Shown here: positions 9,865 through 21,369 of the stretch, one piece after another | How positions within the stretch are numbered: position 1 is the first letter of the stretch | Layout of the letters: every line of letters starts with the position of its first letter | From: Pusillimonas caeni | GTDB lineage: Bacteria; Pseudomonadota; Gammaproteobacteria; Burkholderiales; Burkholderiaceae_B | Direction: 5' to 3' | Assembly (NCBI RefSeq): GCF_003545815.1 | Contig: NZ_PDUW01000005.1 | Location: forward strand, 186,001 to 250,000 | Length of the DNA stretch: 64,000 bases | The notes under the pieces: model-generated | Databases searched by the model: none | What the model was told of the DNA's origin: nothing | The model's input: the letters and a program-made list of their open reading frames with translations, nothing else | Position numbers and translations under genes: made by a program

Positions 9865-10979
9865 GTGCTGATGTTCATCAATATCCCGCAGGCAATCCCC
9901 AGCGTCAGCAAAGCCGTCCCCCCATAGCTCATGAACGGCAGCGGCACCCCCACCACCGGCAGGACGCCCATCACCATCCCCATGTTCACGAACACATAGA
10001 CGAAGAACATCATCGCCATCGAACCCGCCAGCAGACGCCCGAACTGCGTATGCGCCCGCATCGCGATGGCCAGCCCACGCAGGATCAGCAAGCCGTACAG
10101 CACCAGCAGCATGATGCCGCCGTAAAGGCCGAACTCCTCTGCGTAGACCGCGAAGATGAAGTCGGTGGTGCGCTCGGGGATGAAGTTCAGGTGCGATTGC
10201 GTGCCCTGCATATAGCCCTTGCCATAGATGCCCCCCGAGCCGATGGCGATCATGGACTGGATGGTATGAAAGCCCTTGCCCAGGGGATCGGAGCCGGGAT
10301 TGAGCAAGGTGCATACGCGATGCTTCTGGTAGTCGTGCAAGACGACCCAATCGACTTCCGGCTGGCAGATCTGGTCTTCGTAATAGACCACGGTGCCCAG
10401 GACGATGACGACCGCCAGAAACACGGGGGTCAGCAGCTTGAACGAAAGCCCGCCGAAGTAGATGACGCAAAAGCCCGAAGCGAACACCAGCAGGGCGGTG
10501 CCCAGGTCGGGCTGCAGGACGATGAGCGCGAAAGGCACCGCCAGCAGGAATGCCGCCGCGAGGAAGTCGAGGATGCCGATCTTGCCTTGATGGCGATGGA
10601 AATACCAGGCCAGCATCATCGGCACCGCTATCTTCATCATCTCGGAAGGCTGTATGCGGGCAAAACCCAGGTCGAGCCAGCGGGTGGCGCCCTTGCTGGT
10701 TTCGCCGAAGAATTCCACGCCCAGCAGCAGCAGCACCCCTATGCTGTAGAACCAGGGCGCCAGCTGCATCAAGCGCGGCAGGGGAATGATGGCTACGACC
10801 CACAGGGCGACGAAGGCCAGCAGGAAATGCCGCGACTGGTCGGCGAAGCGCCAGTCCGTGCCTCCCACGGCCGAATGCATCACCGTAAGGCCCAGCAGGG
10901 TCATGAGCACCAGGATGGCCAGCAGCGGCCAGTCGAGGCTTCTCAAGGCCTTCAGCGCGGCTTGCAGCAGAATCTTCAT
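9843..10979 (-). CDS. rodA: rod-shape peptidoglycan polymerase RodA
   Basis: SEDS-family glycosyltransferase (378 aa, about ten TMs) that polymerises lipid II during lateral wall growth with PBP2. Typical segments are GATRWLDLGFARIQPSEMMK, VLQPDLGTALLVFASG, and LPFMSYGGTALLT near the C-terminus. Its ATG overlaps the mrdA stop by four bases (ATGA). It is the last gene of the mreBCD-mrdA-rodA unit. Confidence 0.96.
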   Translation of the reverse strand: MKILLQAALKALRSLDWPLLAILVLMTLLGLTVMHSAVGGTDWRFADQSRHFLLAFVALWVVAIIPLPRLMQLAPWFYSIGVLLLLGVEFFGETSKGATRWLDLGFARIQPSEMMKIAVPMMLAWYFHRHQGKIGILDFLAAAFLLAVPFALIVLQPDLGTALLVFASGFCVIYFGGLSFKLLTPVFLAVVIVLGTVVYYEDQICQPEVDWVVLHDYQKHRVCTLLNPGSDPLGKGFHTIQSMIAIGSGGIYGKGYMQGTQSHLNFIPERTTDFIFAVYAEEFGLYGGIMLLVLYGLLILRGLAIAMRAHTQFGRLLAGSMAMMFFVYVFVNMGMVMGVLPVVGVPLPFMSYGGTALLTLGIACGILMNISTYRPVRR

Positions 10980-12868
10980 GAGCCGTCCTTCACGCGCTCG
11001 ACCAGCCGCTGGCGTTCGGCGATGCGCTCCGGATCGAGCCAGTAGTCGAAGACGGTGCGCGCGATGGGCGCCGCCACAGTGGCGCCCCAGCCGCCGTTCT
11101 CGACGATCAGGGCCAGGGCGATGCGCGGGTTGTCGACCGGCGCATAGGCCATGAAAAGAGCGTGGTCGCGCAGGCGCTCTTCGATGTGTGCGGCGTTGTA
11201 CTTGGCGCCGCGCAGGCTGAATACCTGGGCCGTGCCGGTCTTGCCGGCCGCCAGGTAACTGGCTCCGGCAAAGGCCTTGCGCGCCGTGCCCGACTTGAGC
11301 ACGTCCACCATGGCGTCGCGAATGACCTTGAGGTTTTGGGGCTTGAGATCGATGACGTGGGTGGGCGCGGTGGACGTGGCCACGGTGTCGCCCGTTTGCG
11401 GATTGTGTATTTTGCTGACCAGGTGCGGCTCGACGTAGCTGCCGCCATCGGCCAGGACGGCTGTGGCCTGGGCGAGCTGCAGCAGCGTGAAGGCGTTGTA
11501 GCCCTGGCCGACGGCGACGGACACCGACTCGCCCGCATACCAGCGCTGCTGCTCGGGCTTGCGGTACGACTGGCGCTTCCAGTCTGTGGAGGGCAGGACG
11601 CCGCGCCGCTCGCCGTCCAGGTCGATGCCGGTCAACTGGCCGAAACCGAACTGCTTGCTGAAGTCGTGCAGGGCATTGACGCCGATTTCGGGGCCCAGCG
11701 AATAGAAATAGGTGTCGGACGACACGACGATGGCGCGATGCATGTCGGTGGGGCCGTACACGGCGCCGGCGGCATTGCGGAAGCGCTGCCCGCCCAGTTC
11801 GTAGTAGCCGGGATCGGGAATGCGCAAGGTGGGCGGACGCACGCCCAGTTCCAGCGCGGCCAGCGCCACAAAAGGCTTGTAGGTGGAACCGATGGGATAC
11901 GTGCTGTACAGCGGCCGGTTGATCAGGGGATAGTCGGGCGATTCGTTCAGTTCGCGCCAGCTGTCGACGTCGATGCCGTCCACGAACAGATTGGGGTCGA
12001 ACGAGGGCGCGGAGACGAAGGCCAGCACTTCGCCGGTGCCCGGCTCGATGGCGACCAGCGCGCCGCGCTTGCCCTCGAACTGCGCTTCGGCGATTTTCTG
12101 CAGCCCGATGTCCAACGACAGCCTCAGGTCGGAGCCGGGCACCGGGTCGGTACGCTGCAATGTGCGTACGGGCCGGCCCGAGGCCGTGACCTCCACTTCC
12201 TCGACCCCCGTCTTGCCATGGAGAGTCTGCTCCCAGGTCTTCTCGATGCCCTTCTTGCCTATGGTGTTGGTGCCCCGATAGTTGCCCAGCTCTCCGCTCT
12301 CTTCGAGCCGCGTCATGTCCGCCTCGGAGAGCCGGCCCACATAGCCGAGGACGTGCGCCGCGGACGCCCCCTGAGGGTATTCGCGCACCCAGCGCGCCTT
12401 CAGTTCGACGCCCGGAAACTTATAGGCATGGGCGGCGAACCACGAGGCCTCCAGGTCGCTGAGGTTATTGCGCAGAATGACGCTGGCATAGCGCCCCGAC
12501 TGGGCCAGCGCCTGTTCGAAACGGCGCCGCTGGTAGGGGCTGATATAGACGATGGGGCTCAGTTCTTCCAGCAGCGCGTCCATGTCCTTGACGTCGGCCG
12601 GCACAACCTCGAGCGTGTAGTCGCGATAGTTGCGGGCCAGCACCACGCCGTTTCGATCCAGGATCTCGCCGCGGCGGGGCGGCACCGGCACCACGGCGAT
12701 GCGGTTCTGGTCGGCACGCGCGGCAAAGCCCTCGTAGCGCTCGACCTGCAGATACCACAGGCGCCCCACCAGTCCCACGAAGCAGGCCAGCGCAAAGACG
12801 CCCGCCACCCAGATGCGCAGCATCATCCGGCGCTTCTGGTGCAGAGTGGTTCTTTTGTACTCGAACAT
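10976..12868 (-). CDS. mrdA: peptidoglycan D,D-transpeptidase PBP2
   Basis: Class B penicillin-binding protein of the elongasome, 630 aa. It has one N-terminal TM (IWVAGVFALACFVGLVG), a dimerisation/pedestal region, and a transpeptidase domain with the active-site tetrad STYK (in PIGSTYKPFVALAAL), the SSD motif (VVSSDTYFYSLG) and KTG (AAGKTGTAQV). The frame extends upstream to 13024, but MFEYKRTTLHQKRR is the family start and clears mreD by 16 bases. Confidence 0.96.
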   Translation of the reverse strand: MFEYKRTTLHQKRRMMLRIWVAGVFALACFVGLVGRLWYLQVERYEGFAARADQNRIAVVPVPPRRGEILDRNGVVLARNYRDYTLEVVPADVKDMDALLEELSPIVYISPYQRRRFEQALAQSGRYASVILRNNLSDLEASWFAAHAYKFPGVELKARWVREYPQGASAAHVLGYVGRLSEADMTRLEESGELGNYRGTNTIGKKGIEKTWEQTLHGKTGVEEVEVTASGRPVRTLQRTDPVPGSDLRLSLDIGLQKIAEAQFEGKRGALVAIEPGTGEVLAFVSAPSFDPNLFVDGIDVDSWRELNESPDYPLINRPLYSTYPIGSTYKPFVALAALELGVRPPTLRIPDPGYYELGGQRFRNAAGAVYGPTDMHRAIVVSSDTYFYSLGPEIGVNALHDFSKQFGFGQLTGIDLDGERRGVLPSTDWKRQSYRKPEQQRWYAGESVSVAVGQGYNAFTLLQLAQATAVLADGGSYVEPHLVSKIHNPQTGDTVATSTAPTHVIDLKPQNLKVIRDAMVDVLKSGTARKAFAGASYLAAGKTGTAQVFSLRGAKYNAAHIEERLRDHALFMAYAPVDNPRIALALIVENGGWGATVAAPIARTVFDYWLDPERIAERQRLVERVKDGS

Positions 12869-12884
12869 GGCCTCGGTATTGACG

Positions 12885-13469
12885 CTAGCCCGCGCCGGCG
12901 TCGATTTCGTCCTGGCGCCGCTGGGGTAGATGCAGAAGAATGTCGGCCAGCGGCCACAGGGCCACCGTGAACAGGGCCGACCACACCCATGCCCAGCCCG
13001 TCCACTCGCCCGCCAGCCAGGCATGGATGATGCGCGTCACGGCTTCGGACGCCACGACCACGGGCAGGATGTGCACGGCCTGGGCCAGCGCGCTGAAGCG
13101 CTGCAGGCGGCGCGTCAGGACAATGGCCCCATAGGCGGCCAGCACATAGTTCAAGGCCTGCTCGCCGAGCAGGCCGGCGTCATGCACGTCCATCAGCAGG
13201 CCGAATACGAAAGCCGTGGTCAGGCCGATGCGTCGCGGCTCGTTCAGGCACCAGAAAAGAATGACGAGCAGCAGAAGGTCGGGCGCCGGCTGCCACAAGC
13301 GCCAGGGCAGCAGCGAAATCAGCCACACCAGCACGATGGTGCCCCAGATGAACACCCCTCCGGAAGGCCGGCGGAAAGGCGCGACGTCGATCGGCTCGAG
13401 CGAGCTGAGCGACGACTTGCGCTGGACGGGCAGAGCCGCCCGGGAGCTATTCGGACGGCGCTGATCCAT
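12885..13469 (-). CDS. mreD: rod shape-determining protein MreD
   Basis: Small polytopic inner-membrane protein of the Rod complex: 194 aa, about five predicted TMs after a ~40-residue soluble N-terminus. The characteristic segment is RRIGLTTAFVFGLLMDVHDAGLLGEQALNYVLAAY. It begins 23 bases before the end of mreC, so the two overlap out of frame. Confidence 0.92.
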   Translation of the reverse strand: MDQRRPNSSRAALPVQRKSSLSSLEPIDVAPFRRPSGGVFIWGTIVLVWLISLLPWRLWQPAPDLLLLVILFWCLNEPRRIGLTTAFVFGLLMDVHDAGLLGEQALNYVLAAYGAIVLTRRLQRFSALAQAVHILPVVVASEAVTRIIHAWLAGEWTGWAWVWSALFTVALWPLADILLHLPQRRQDEIDAGAG

Positions 13470-14334
13470 CGGACTCGTCCTGTGTGGCGTCGCGGTGGCT
13501 GGGCTCGACCCTCAGCACCAGAAAATGGCGGTAGCGCTCGGGGTGCGACAGCGGCGTCGCCACCGCCATCGAAAACCCCGACGCGCTGTCGCGCTGGATT
13601 TCATCCACCTTGGCCACCGACAGGCCGGCGGGAAACAGCCCGCCCACCCCGCTGGTGACCAGCACGTCGCCGGGCTCGATGTCGGTGTCGTTGGTGAGGT
13701 AGCGCACCTCGACCTTGCCGCCGGGATGGCCTCCGAATGCGATCAGGCGCAGGCCGTTGCGCAATACCTGCACCGGGATGGAGACTTTGTCGTCGGTAAG
13801 CAGGGCGGCTTCGGAAGTAAAGGGCGTGACCCGGACGATCTGACCCACCACGCCGCCCTCATCGATGACGGGCATGCCGGGCAGGATGCCGCTGTTGCGG
13901 CCCTTGTCGAACACCAGATGGCGGGTAAAGGCGTTGGGCGGCTCGTACAGGACCTCGACCGCGACCGAAGGCTGGACCACCATGTCGGCCACGCTGAGCA
14001 GGCGGCGCAACTGCTGGTTCTCGGCCGACAACTGGGCGGCGTGCGTGGCGATTTGCGCCAGTTCGATGCGCTGGCGCTGCAGGGCTTCTTTCTCGGTGCG
14101 CGCCACCGACGCGGCGTCGGTCCAGTTGCTTACGGAGGCAATCAGGTCGCGCGGCACCATGACGGCCCGCTGGAAGGGATAAAGACCGATGGATACCGCC
14201 TCGCGGGCCGGATCGAGCACGCGCCAGCGCGTGTCCACGATGAGCAGGGCCAGCGACAGGACTACGAAGATGAACAGCCGGAGCTCCGCGGTCGGTCCAC
14301 GCTTGAATAGCCTGATCGTCCCTTGTTCTTGCAT
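13447..14334 (-). CDS. mreC: rod shape-determining protein MreC
   Basis: Bitopic scaffold that activates PBP2-RodA; 295 aa. One TM near residue 25 is followed by a coiled coil at ~70-110 (ARTEKEALQRQRIELAQIATHAAQLSAENQQLRRLL). Two beta domains follow, with the conserved GRNSGILPGMPVIDEGGVVGQIV and a later GVGGLFPAGL. It ends in an acidic tail. The intergenic gap to mreB is ~96 bp. Confidence 0.94.
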   Translation of the reverse strand: MQEQGTIRLFKRGPTAELRLFIFVVLSLALLIVDTRWRVLDPAREAVSIGLYPFQRAVMVPRDLIASVSNWTDAASVARTEKEALQRQRIELAQIATHAAQLSAENQQLRRLLSVADMVVQPSVAVEVLYEPPNAFTRHLVFDKGRNSGILPGMPVIDEGGVVGQIVRVTPFTSEAALLTDDKVSIPVQVLRNGLRLIAFGGHPGGKVEVRYLTNDTDIEPGDVLVTSGVGGLFPAGLSVAKVDEIQRDSASGFSMAVATPLSHPERYRHFLVLRVEPSHRDATQDESDGSAPSE

Positions 14335-14430
14335 TGTCTATCGCGCTTGCCTGGAAACACGCCCGGCGGCATGGGGCCTGTCAACGCTAAAAAACCGCGA
14401 TGCCCCGGCGCGAAACCGGGACATGCCGCG

Positions 14431-15477
<1,047 letters not shown>

Positions 15478-15646
15478 CTAAGAAGAGGAGTCTGAAGAGA
15501 TTGGAATACGAGGACGGCCAGCCATTGACGGCTAAGCTTTTAATGATAACTTATAATTTACTCAAGTTAGCAGTCATTTATCGTCCCCTTACAGTTAATT
15601 CAGGGCATTCCCCCAATTCAGGGGCGCTCCCCAAAAGACCCTCTTC

Positions 15647-15952
15647 ATGGCTATCACCGACCAAGACGTCGCGCGCATCGCCCATCTGGCGCGCATCGCC
15701 CTCTCGCCCGAGGACGCCGAGCAAACCCGCCAAGAGCTCAACGGCATCCTCGGCCTGATCGAGCAGCTGCAGGCCGTCGACACCCGGGGCGTCGAGCCCC
15801 TGGCCCACCCGCTTTCCGCGCACCAGGACATCAGCCTGCGCCTGCGCGACGACAAGGCGGCGCCGGGCGATGAATCCCAACGCTCCGCCCTCATGGCCAA
15901 CGCGCCCGCCACGGCCGAGGGGCTTTTCCTCGTGCCCACGGTCATCGAATAA
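15647..15952 (+). CDS. gatC: Asp-tRNA(Asn)/Glu-tRNA(Gln) amidotransferase subunit C
   Basis: Small stabilising subunit (101 aa) of the GatCAB amidotransferase, which makes Asn-tRNA and/or Gln-tRNA from mischarged precursors. It has the typical [18 protein letters not shown]-terminus and the EPLAHPL motif followed by LRDD. The upstream region contains an exact TATAAT at 15552-15557 that could serve this operon. Two bases separate it from gatA. Confidence 0.95.
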   Translation: MAITDQDVARIAHLARIALSPEDAEQTRQELNGILGLIEQLQAVDTRGVEPLAHPLSAHQDISLRLRDDKAAPGDESQRSALMANAPATAEGLFLVPTVIE

Positions 15953-15954
15953 AC

Positions 15955-17481
15955 ATGCCCACCATGCCTTTGCACACTGAATTCGATTCCATCGAAGCCC
16001 TGGGCGCGGCCCTTCGACAGGGCAAGGTCAGCGCGGTCGAGCTGGCTGACAGCGCCCTGGACGCCGTCCAGGCCCGTTCCGACCTGAACGCCTTCCTGCA
16101 CGTCGATGCCGAACTGACCCGCGCCCAGGCGCGGACGGCGGACGCCCTGCTGTCCCAGGGCCGGGGCGGCAGCCTGACCGGTATCCCCATCGCCCACAAA
16201 GACGTCTTCGTCACCCGCGGCTGGCGCACCACCGCGGCCAGCAAAATGCTGGCCGACTACACCAGCCCCTTCGATGCCACCGTGGTCTCCCTGCTGGAAC
16301 AGGCGGGCGCGGTGTCGCTGGGCAAGCTCAATTGCGACGAATTCGCCATGGGCTCCGGCAACGAGAACTCCGCTTTCGGGCCTGCCCGCAACCCCTGGGA
16401 TGCCGATGCCGTGCCCGGCGGCTCGTCCGGCGGCTCGGCCGCGGCCGTGGCCGCCGGCCTGGTCATGGCCGCCACCGGCACCGACACGGGCGGTTCGGTA
16501 CGCCAGCCGGCCGCCCTGTGCGGCGTCAGCGGCATCAAGCCCACCTACGGCACGGTATCGCGTTTCGGCATGGTGGCCTTCGGTTCCAGCCTGGACCAGG
16601 CCGGTCCCCTCGCCCGCCACGCCCGCGATCTGCTCGAGCTGCTCGACCCCATCAGCGCCTTCGATGAGCGCGACGCCACCAGCCTGCCCGACTGCGACGG
16701 CGCGGCCAACAAGCCCGGGCGCGTCCGCGCCGACTTCGACGCCGCCCGGTCGGCCCAGCAGGGCGGCAAGCCTTTGCAGGGCCTGCGCATCGGCGTGCCC
16801 GCCGAGTTCTTCAACGAGGGGCTGTCCCCGGAAGTGGCCCAGGCGGTCGAGACCGCGCTGCAAACCTATGAATCGCTCGGCGCGCGCCGCGTCGAGGTCT
16901 CGCTGCCCCGCACCAAGCTGTCCATTCCCGCCTACTACGTGATTGCGCCGGCCGAGGCCTCCAGCAACCTGTCGCGCTACGACGGGGTGCGCTACGGCCA
17001 CCGCAGCGCCTCTTACGGCGACCTGGCCGACATGACCAGCCGCTCGCGCGCCGAAGGCTTCGGCCCCGAGGTCCTGCGCCGCATCCTGGTGGGCACCTAC
17101 GTCCTGTGCCACGGCTACTACGACGCCTACTACCTGCAGGCCCAGCGCATCCGGCGCCTGATCGCCCAGGACTTCCAGCAGGCCTTCGCCGACCACTGCG
17201 ACGTCATCATGGGGCCCGTCACACCCACGGTCGCCAAGCGCATCGGCGAGAACCGCGACGATCCGACCGCCGACTGGCTGGCCGACGTCTATACGCTGGG
17301 CGTCAGCCTGGCCGGCTTGCCGGCCATGTCCATTCCCTGCGGCTTCAGCGGCTCGGCCAAGCCTCTGCCCATCGGCCTGCAGCTCATCGGCAACTACTTT
17401 CGCGAAGGCCAGCTGCTGGCCATCGCCGACCGCTTCCAGCAGGCGACCGACTGGCATCAACGTAAACCGGAACAGCAATGA
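15955..17481 (+). CDS. gatA: Asp-tRNA(Asn)/Glu-tRNA(Gln) amidotransferase subunit A
   Basis: Amidase subunit that liberates ammonia from glutamine; 508 aa. The amidase-signature Ser-cisSer-Lys triad is visible: Lys in [10 protein letters not shown], cis-Ser in [16 protein letters not shown] and Ser in [16 protein letters not shown]. The alternative ATG at 15964 (MPLHTEF) is nearly equivalent. It overlaps gatB by four bases (ATGA). Confidence 0.97.
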   Translation: MPTMPLHTEFDSIEALGAALRQGKVSAVELADSALDAVQARSDLNAFLHVDAELTRAQARTADALLSQGRGGSLTGIPIAHKDVFVTRGWRTTAASKMLADYTSPFDATVVSLLEQAGAVSLGKLNCDEFAMGSGNENSAFGPARNPWDADAVPGGSSGGSAAAVAAGLVMAATGTDTGGSVRQPAALCGVSGIKPTYGTVSRFGMVAFGSSLDQAGPLARHARDLLELLDPISAFDERDATSLPDCDGAANKPGRVRADFDAARSAQQGGKPLQGLRIGVPAEFFNEGLSPEVAQAVETALQTYESLGARRVEVSLPRTKLSIPAYYVIAPAEASSNLSRYDGVRYGHRSASYGDLADMTSRSRAEGFGPEVLRRILVGTYVLCHGYYDAYYLQAQRIRRLIAQDFQQAFADHCDVIMGPVTPTVAKRIGENRDDPTADWLADVYTLGVSLAGLPAMSIPCGFSGSAKPLPIGLQLIGNYFREGQLLAIADRFQQATDWHQRKPEQQ

Positions 17482-18935
17482 TGGAATGGGAAATCGTCAT
17501 CGGGCTGGAGACCCACACCCAGCTCGCCACCGAATCGAAGATATTCTCCAACAGCAGCACGCGATTCGGCGCTGCGCCCAATACGCAGGCCAACGAAGTG
17601 GACATGGCCCTGCCCGGCAGCCTGCCGGTGCTCAACCGGGGCGCGGTCGAGTGCGCCATCCGCTTCGGCCTGGCCATCGGCGCCCATATCGCCCCGCGTT
17701 CGGTCTTTGCCCGTAAAAACTACTTCTACCCCGACCTGCCCAAGAACTACCAGATCAGCCAGTTCGAGCTGCCGGTGGTGCAGGGCGGCTCGCTGCGCTT
17801 CTTCGTCGGCGACCAGGAGCACACCGTCAATCTCACCCGGGCGCACCTCGAAGAGGACGCCGGTAAATCGCTGCACGAGAACTTCACCGGCCCGCATGGC
17901 GAGTCGTCGACCGGCATCGACCTGAACCGGGCCGGCACCCCCCTGCTCGAAATTGTTTCCGAGCCCGAGATGCGCTCCGCCGCCGAGGCCGTGGCCTATG
18001 CGCGCGCCCTGCACGCCCTGGTGGTGTGGCTGGGCATTTGCGACGGCAATATGCAGGAAGGCTCGTTCCGCTGCGACGCCAACGTATCCGTGCGTCCCAA
18101 GGGCCAGGCCGAATTCGGCACGCGCTGCGAAATCAAGAACCTCAACTCCTTCCGCTTTCTCGAGCGGGCCATTCAGTACGAGGCCCGCCGGCAGATCGAG
18201 CTCATCGAGGACGGCGGCACCGTCCGGCAGGAAACCCGCCTCTACGACGCCGACCGCGACGAAACCCGCAGCATGCGCAGCAAAGAAGATTCGGACGACT
18301 ATCGCTATTTCCCCGACCCCGATCTTCCCCCTCTGGCCATCACGGCCGGCTGGGTCGAGCGCATCAAGGCCGAGCTGCCCGAGTTGCCGGACGCCAAGCG
18401 CCGGCGCTTCGAGACCGAGTTGGGCCTGACCGCCTACGATGCCGCGCAACTGACGATGGACCGCGCCTACGCCGACTACTTCGAACAGGCGGCCGCGCAA
18501 CTGCCGCAAGGCCAGGCCAAGCTGGCGGCCAACTGGATACTGGGCGAACTGTCCGCCACCCTCAATCGCGATGAAATCGACATTGCGCAAAGCCGCGTGG
18601 CCCCCGCGGCGCTGACGGCGCTGATCGCGCGCATCATCGACGGCACCATCTCGAACAAGATCGCCCGCGACGTGTTCGGCGCCATGTGGGCCGGCGAACA
18701 AGACGGCAATCCCGACGCCATCATCGAGGCCCGCGGCCTGAAGCAGATCAGCGACAGCGGCGCGATCGGCGCCATGATCGACGAGGTGCTGGCCGCCAAT
18801 CCGGCCATCGTCGAACAATACCGCGCGGGCAAGGACAAGGCCTTCAATTCACTGGTGGGCCAGATCATGAAGGCGGCCAAGGGCAAGGCCAACCCTCAGC
18901 AGGTCAATCAGCTTCTGAAGGAAAAGCTGAGCTGA
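17478..18935 (+). CDS. gatB: Asp-tRNA(Asn)/Glu-tRNA(Gln) amidotransferase subunit B
   Basis: tRNA-binding kinase-like subunit that activates the mischarged carboxylate before amidation; 485 aa. The GatB core shows [15 protein letters not shown], the [16 protein letters not shown] region, and the C-terminal YqeY-like tail domain ending in [16 protein letters not shown]. Two adjacent ATGs make the first residue uncertain by one codon. Its 3' end overlaps convergent pyrE by 32 bases. Confidence 0.97.
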   Translation: MMEWEIVIGLETHTQLATESKIFSNSSTRFGAAPNTQANEVDMALPGSLPVLNRGAVECAIRFGLAIGAHIAPRSVFARKNYFYPDLPKNYQISQFELPVVQGGSLRFFVGDQEHTVNLTRAHLEEDAGKSLHENFTGPHGESSTGIDLNRAGTPLLEIVSEPEMRSAAEAVAYARALHALVVWLGICDGNMQEGSFRCDANVSVRPKGQAEFGTRCEIKNLNSFRFLERAIQYEARRQIELIEDGGTVRQETRLYDADRDETRSMRSKEDSDDYRYFPDPDLPPLAITAGWVERIKAELPELPDAKRRRFETELGLTAYDAAQLTMDRAYADYFEQAAAQLPQGQAKLAANWILGELSATLNRDEIDIAQSRVAPAALTALIARIIDGTISNKIARDVFGAMWAGEQDGNPDAIIEARGLKQISDSGAIGAMIDEVLAANPAIVEQYRAGKDKAFNSLVGQIMKAAKGKANPQQVNQLLKEKLS

Positions 18936-19602
18936 CGCCGTATTTGTCGCGATAGGCGGCAACGGCGTCGCGGTGTTCGCCGAACTGGGCGTCGCCGTCC
19001 ATCAACGCCATGATGTCGCTCAGCGAAGCAATGCTGACCACCGGTATGCCGTAGGTCTTGGCCACGTCCTGCACGGCCGAATGGCTGGACAGGGCGTCGT
19101 CGGCGCCGGCGCGCTCCATGCGGTCCAGGGCAATGAGCACGGCGGCCGGCTGCGCGCCAGAATGGCGGATGATCTGCACCGACTCGCGCACCGAGGTGCC
19201 CGCGGTGATCACATCGTCGATGATGACGACCCGGCCCTGCAGCGGCGCCCCCACCAGCACGCCTCCCTCGCCATGGTCTTTGGCTTCTTTGCGATTGAAG
19301 GCGAAGGGAATGTTGCGATCGGCCGTGGCTGGATGGTTGGCCAGGGCGACCGCCGTGGCGGTGGCCAGGGGTATGCCCTTGTAGGCCGGGCCGAAAAGCA
19401 TGTCGAATTCGATGCCCGATTCGACCAGCGCCTCGGCATAGAAATTGGCCAGCCGGCCGACGGACGACCCCGAGTTGAACAGGCCCGCATTGAAGAAATA
19501 CGGACTGATCCGTCCTGACTTGACCTTGAACTGGCCAAAGCGCAATACGCCCTGCTCTAGTGAAAAACGAACGAAGTCGGTGCGGGAATTGGTGTCGGCC
19601 AT
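18904..19602 (-). CDS. pyrE: orotate phosphoribosyltransferase
   Basis: Pyrimidine synthesis: orotate plus PRPP gives OMP. The 232-aa type I PRTase shows the flexible-loop lysines ([13 protein letters not shown]) and the PRPP loop [13 protein letters not shown]. Phosphate and ribose contacts are in [11 protein letters not shown]. It is monocistronic here. The 185 bp between its start and the next minus-strand stop contain no recognisable gene. Confidence 0.95.
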   Translation of the reverse strand: MADTNSRTDFVRFSLEQGVLRFGQFKVKSGRISPYFFNAGLFNSGSSVGRLANFYAEALVESGIEFDMLFGPAYKGIPLATATAVALANHPATADRNIPFAFNRKEAKDHGEGGVLVGAPLQGRVVIIDDVITAGTSVRESVQIIRHSGAQPAAVLIALDRMERAGADDALSSHSAVQDVAKTYGIPVVSIASLSDIMALMDGDAQFGEHRDAVAAYRDKYGVSSAFPSEAD

Positions 19603-19787
19603 GACTCAACTGATAAATGCTGGAAAAGCCATATTATCGAACATAAAGCGCCGGCCATAAAACCGGGATGCCGAGAAGGCCGATAATCAGTGCTTGAAAA
19701 CGCGCATGCGCCGGCCCACCGGGCGCGCTCGCCAACGCTCGCACAGCGGCATCCAGCCCCCCCGTCCGGTTGCAGTGCTGGCCGCTG

Positions 19788-21233
19788 CTATGCCAGATCC
19801 AGCATGCGGCCGAACATGCGCGTGGCCATCAGGCCGATGGGCGTATGATGGCCGGCCGGGCTCATCATTCCCGTCAATCTGTCCATCACTTCGTGTCTGC
19901 CGCCCGCCTGCATGATCTCATCCTCGAAGCGGCGCATTTCTGCACCGAAGTCTCCCGGCGACTCCGAAGGCAGGACCGCCTGGCCGGTTCGAAGCGCGCG
20001 CCGCGCCAGCAGCGCCGTCCTGCGGCGATCTCGCTCTTCCTGCGGCGTCGCTCCGGGCCCCGTCGGGCTTCCGGCCTGCCAGTCGCCTGAAATCCAGTCG
20101 TATATGACCTGCTTCTCGTAGCCGCTGAAAACGCCGAACATGTCGGCGCACTCGCCCTCGATCAGGCGCCAGAAGCGGCTTTGCAGCGGATCGCAATGCC
20201 GCTTGATCCAGCCATGACGCTCGAGTTCGCGCAGAAAAGCGGGCACGTCGCCGGGGCGCATGAGCCAATCGTTGACGGTGCGGCCCGCCACCTTGCAGTA
20301 GTTGGAATGCATGTGGCGGCCGTGCACGCTTTTTTCCGCCAGCACGCGCGTCACCTCGGCTTGCAGGTCGAAGGAGGCGATGACCGAGACGGTACCCGCG
20401 CCCAGTTCATTCAGGCAATAGCCCCGCCTGACGCGGCTGTAATAGTTCCGTTCGTCGTCTGCGGGGCACAAGGCCCGCACGGACTCCAGGGCTTTGCGCG
20501 CATGGCCGGTTCCCGCATTGTCGACCGTGACGTGGACCTGGAAGTAATAAGGATCGATGCCGAGCTCTTTCAATTCGTGCGTCGTGATCAGAAGATGCAG
20601 GGGCAACTGCTCGTAGCCCAGGTTGAATCCCACCACTTCGGGCAGGTAGTGCGCCGCATTCCCCGCCAGGCTCAACTGTATGGCCCCCTGCACGTAGTGC
20701 CCGTCGGACAGAGGCATGCCGTGTTCGCATCCGTTGGTCGCCAGCAGCTTGCGATACATGGAAACGTGGTTGTCCTCCACCCTGCCTTCACCCAGCTCTT
20801 CCAGGTAGATGCGGATCAGGTTTCGGTAACGGTCGTCCCGCCATTGCGGCAGCAGGCCATAGAGCCATGAGCCGTCGACGAACTTGGTCGGCGCCACGCC
20901 CTGAAGGAAATACAGCGCGTGGGACCGGCTGCCGAAATAGCGCCGCGGCGCGCCCGCCTCTCGTTCGGCCAGATAATCGAGATACTGCCGGCCCACGGCC
21001 TCGTGCCGTTGCGCCATCCATTCTTCCAGCCGGTCCCAGTCTTCGGGCAAGTCGCAGGGCAGGCCGCCGGCCTGCTCCAGGCATTCGTCCAGATAAGCGC
21101 GGCCCGTTTCGCCCGCGCGGGTGTCCGGAATGCTCCGGTATAGTTCTTCGTACAAATTGCGCACTCTGGCGTCTTCCAGAGCCGCTTTCATGCCGTCCTG
21201 CTCGGCTCGATACATCGGTAGGGCTGACATCAT
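19788..21233 (-). CDS. heme-oxygenase-like iron-containing redox enzyme of unknown substrate
   Basis: Protein of 481 aa resembling the iron-containing redox / heme-oxygenase-like di-iron oxidase (HDO) family, whose characterised members cleave or oxidise amino- and fatty-acid substrates. Candidate metal ligands lie in EVVGFNLGYE (~198-208), in the HELKELG helix, and in DPYYFQVHVTVDN with a later His in GTGHARKAL (~225-245), matching the family E...H / D...H pattern. A less conserved C-terminal extension runs from ~385, with a charged helix and a Met-rich end. The ATG at 21233 follows a CGGAG ribosome site; 21254 is an alternative. It is transcribed alone, divergent from a methyltransferase. 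The substrate cannot be told from context. Confidence 0.75.
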   Translation of the reverse strand: MMSALPMYRAEQDGMKAALEDARVRNLYEELYRSIPDTRAGETGRAYLDECLEQAGGLPCDLPEDWDRLEEWMAQRHEAVGRQYLDYLAEREAGAPRRYFGSRSHALYFLQGVAPTKFVDGSWLYGLLPQWRDDRYRNLIRIYLEELGEGRVEDNHVSMYRKLLATNGCEHGMPLSDGHYVQGAIQLSLAGNAAHYLPEVVGFNLGYEQLPLHLLITTHELKELGIDPYYFQVHVTVDNAGTGHARKALESVRALCPADDERNYYSRVRRGYCLNELGAGTVSVIASFDLQAEVTRVLAEKSVHGRHMHSNYCKVAGRTVNDWLMRPGDVPAFLRELERHGWIKRHCDPLQSRFWRLIEGECADMFGVFSGYEKQVIYDWISGDWQAGSPTGPGATPQEERDRRRTALLARRALRTGQAVLPSESPGDFGAEMRRFEDEIMQAGGRHEVMDRLTGMMSPAGHHTPIGLMATRMFGRMLDLA

Positions 21234-21369
21234 TCCAAACTCCGCTCGCCTCATGGGCCGTGGCGAAGTTCAGCAATCGACATGCCCATGCGGCGGCAGG
21301 CAAGGCGGTTTGTCGCCGCATCCATCGGCGTGCTATGTTGTCGGCTCTTCATCGTGATCGAGCCGTACC

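Noticed and set aside
11162-12970. 602-codon open frame antisense to mrdA
   Set aside because: Opposite strand of PBP2, with His/Gln/Ala-rich composition and no family resemblance.
19694-19915. 73-codon open frame between pyrE and the redox enzyme
   Set aside because: Arg/Pro-rich, overlaps the end of the redox gene on the other strand, and lacks any supporting signal.
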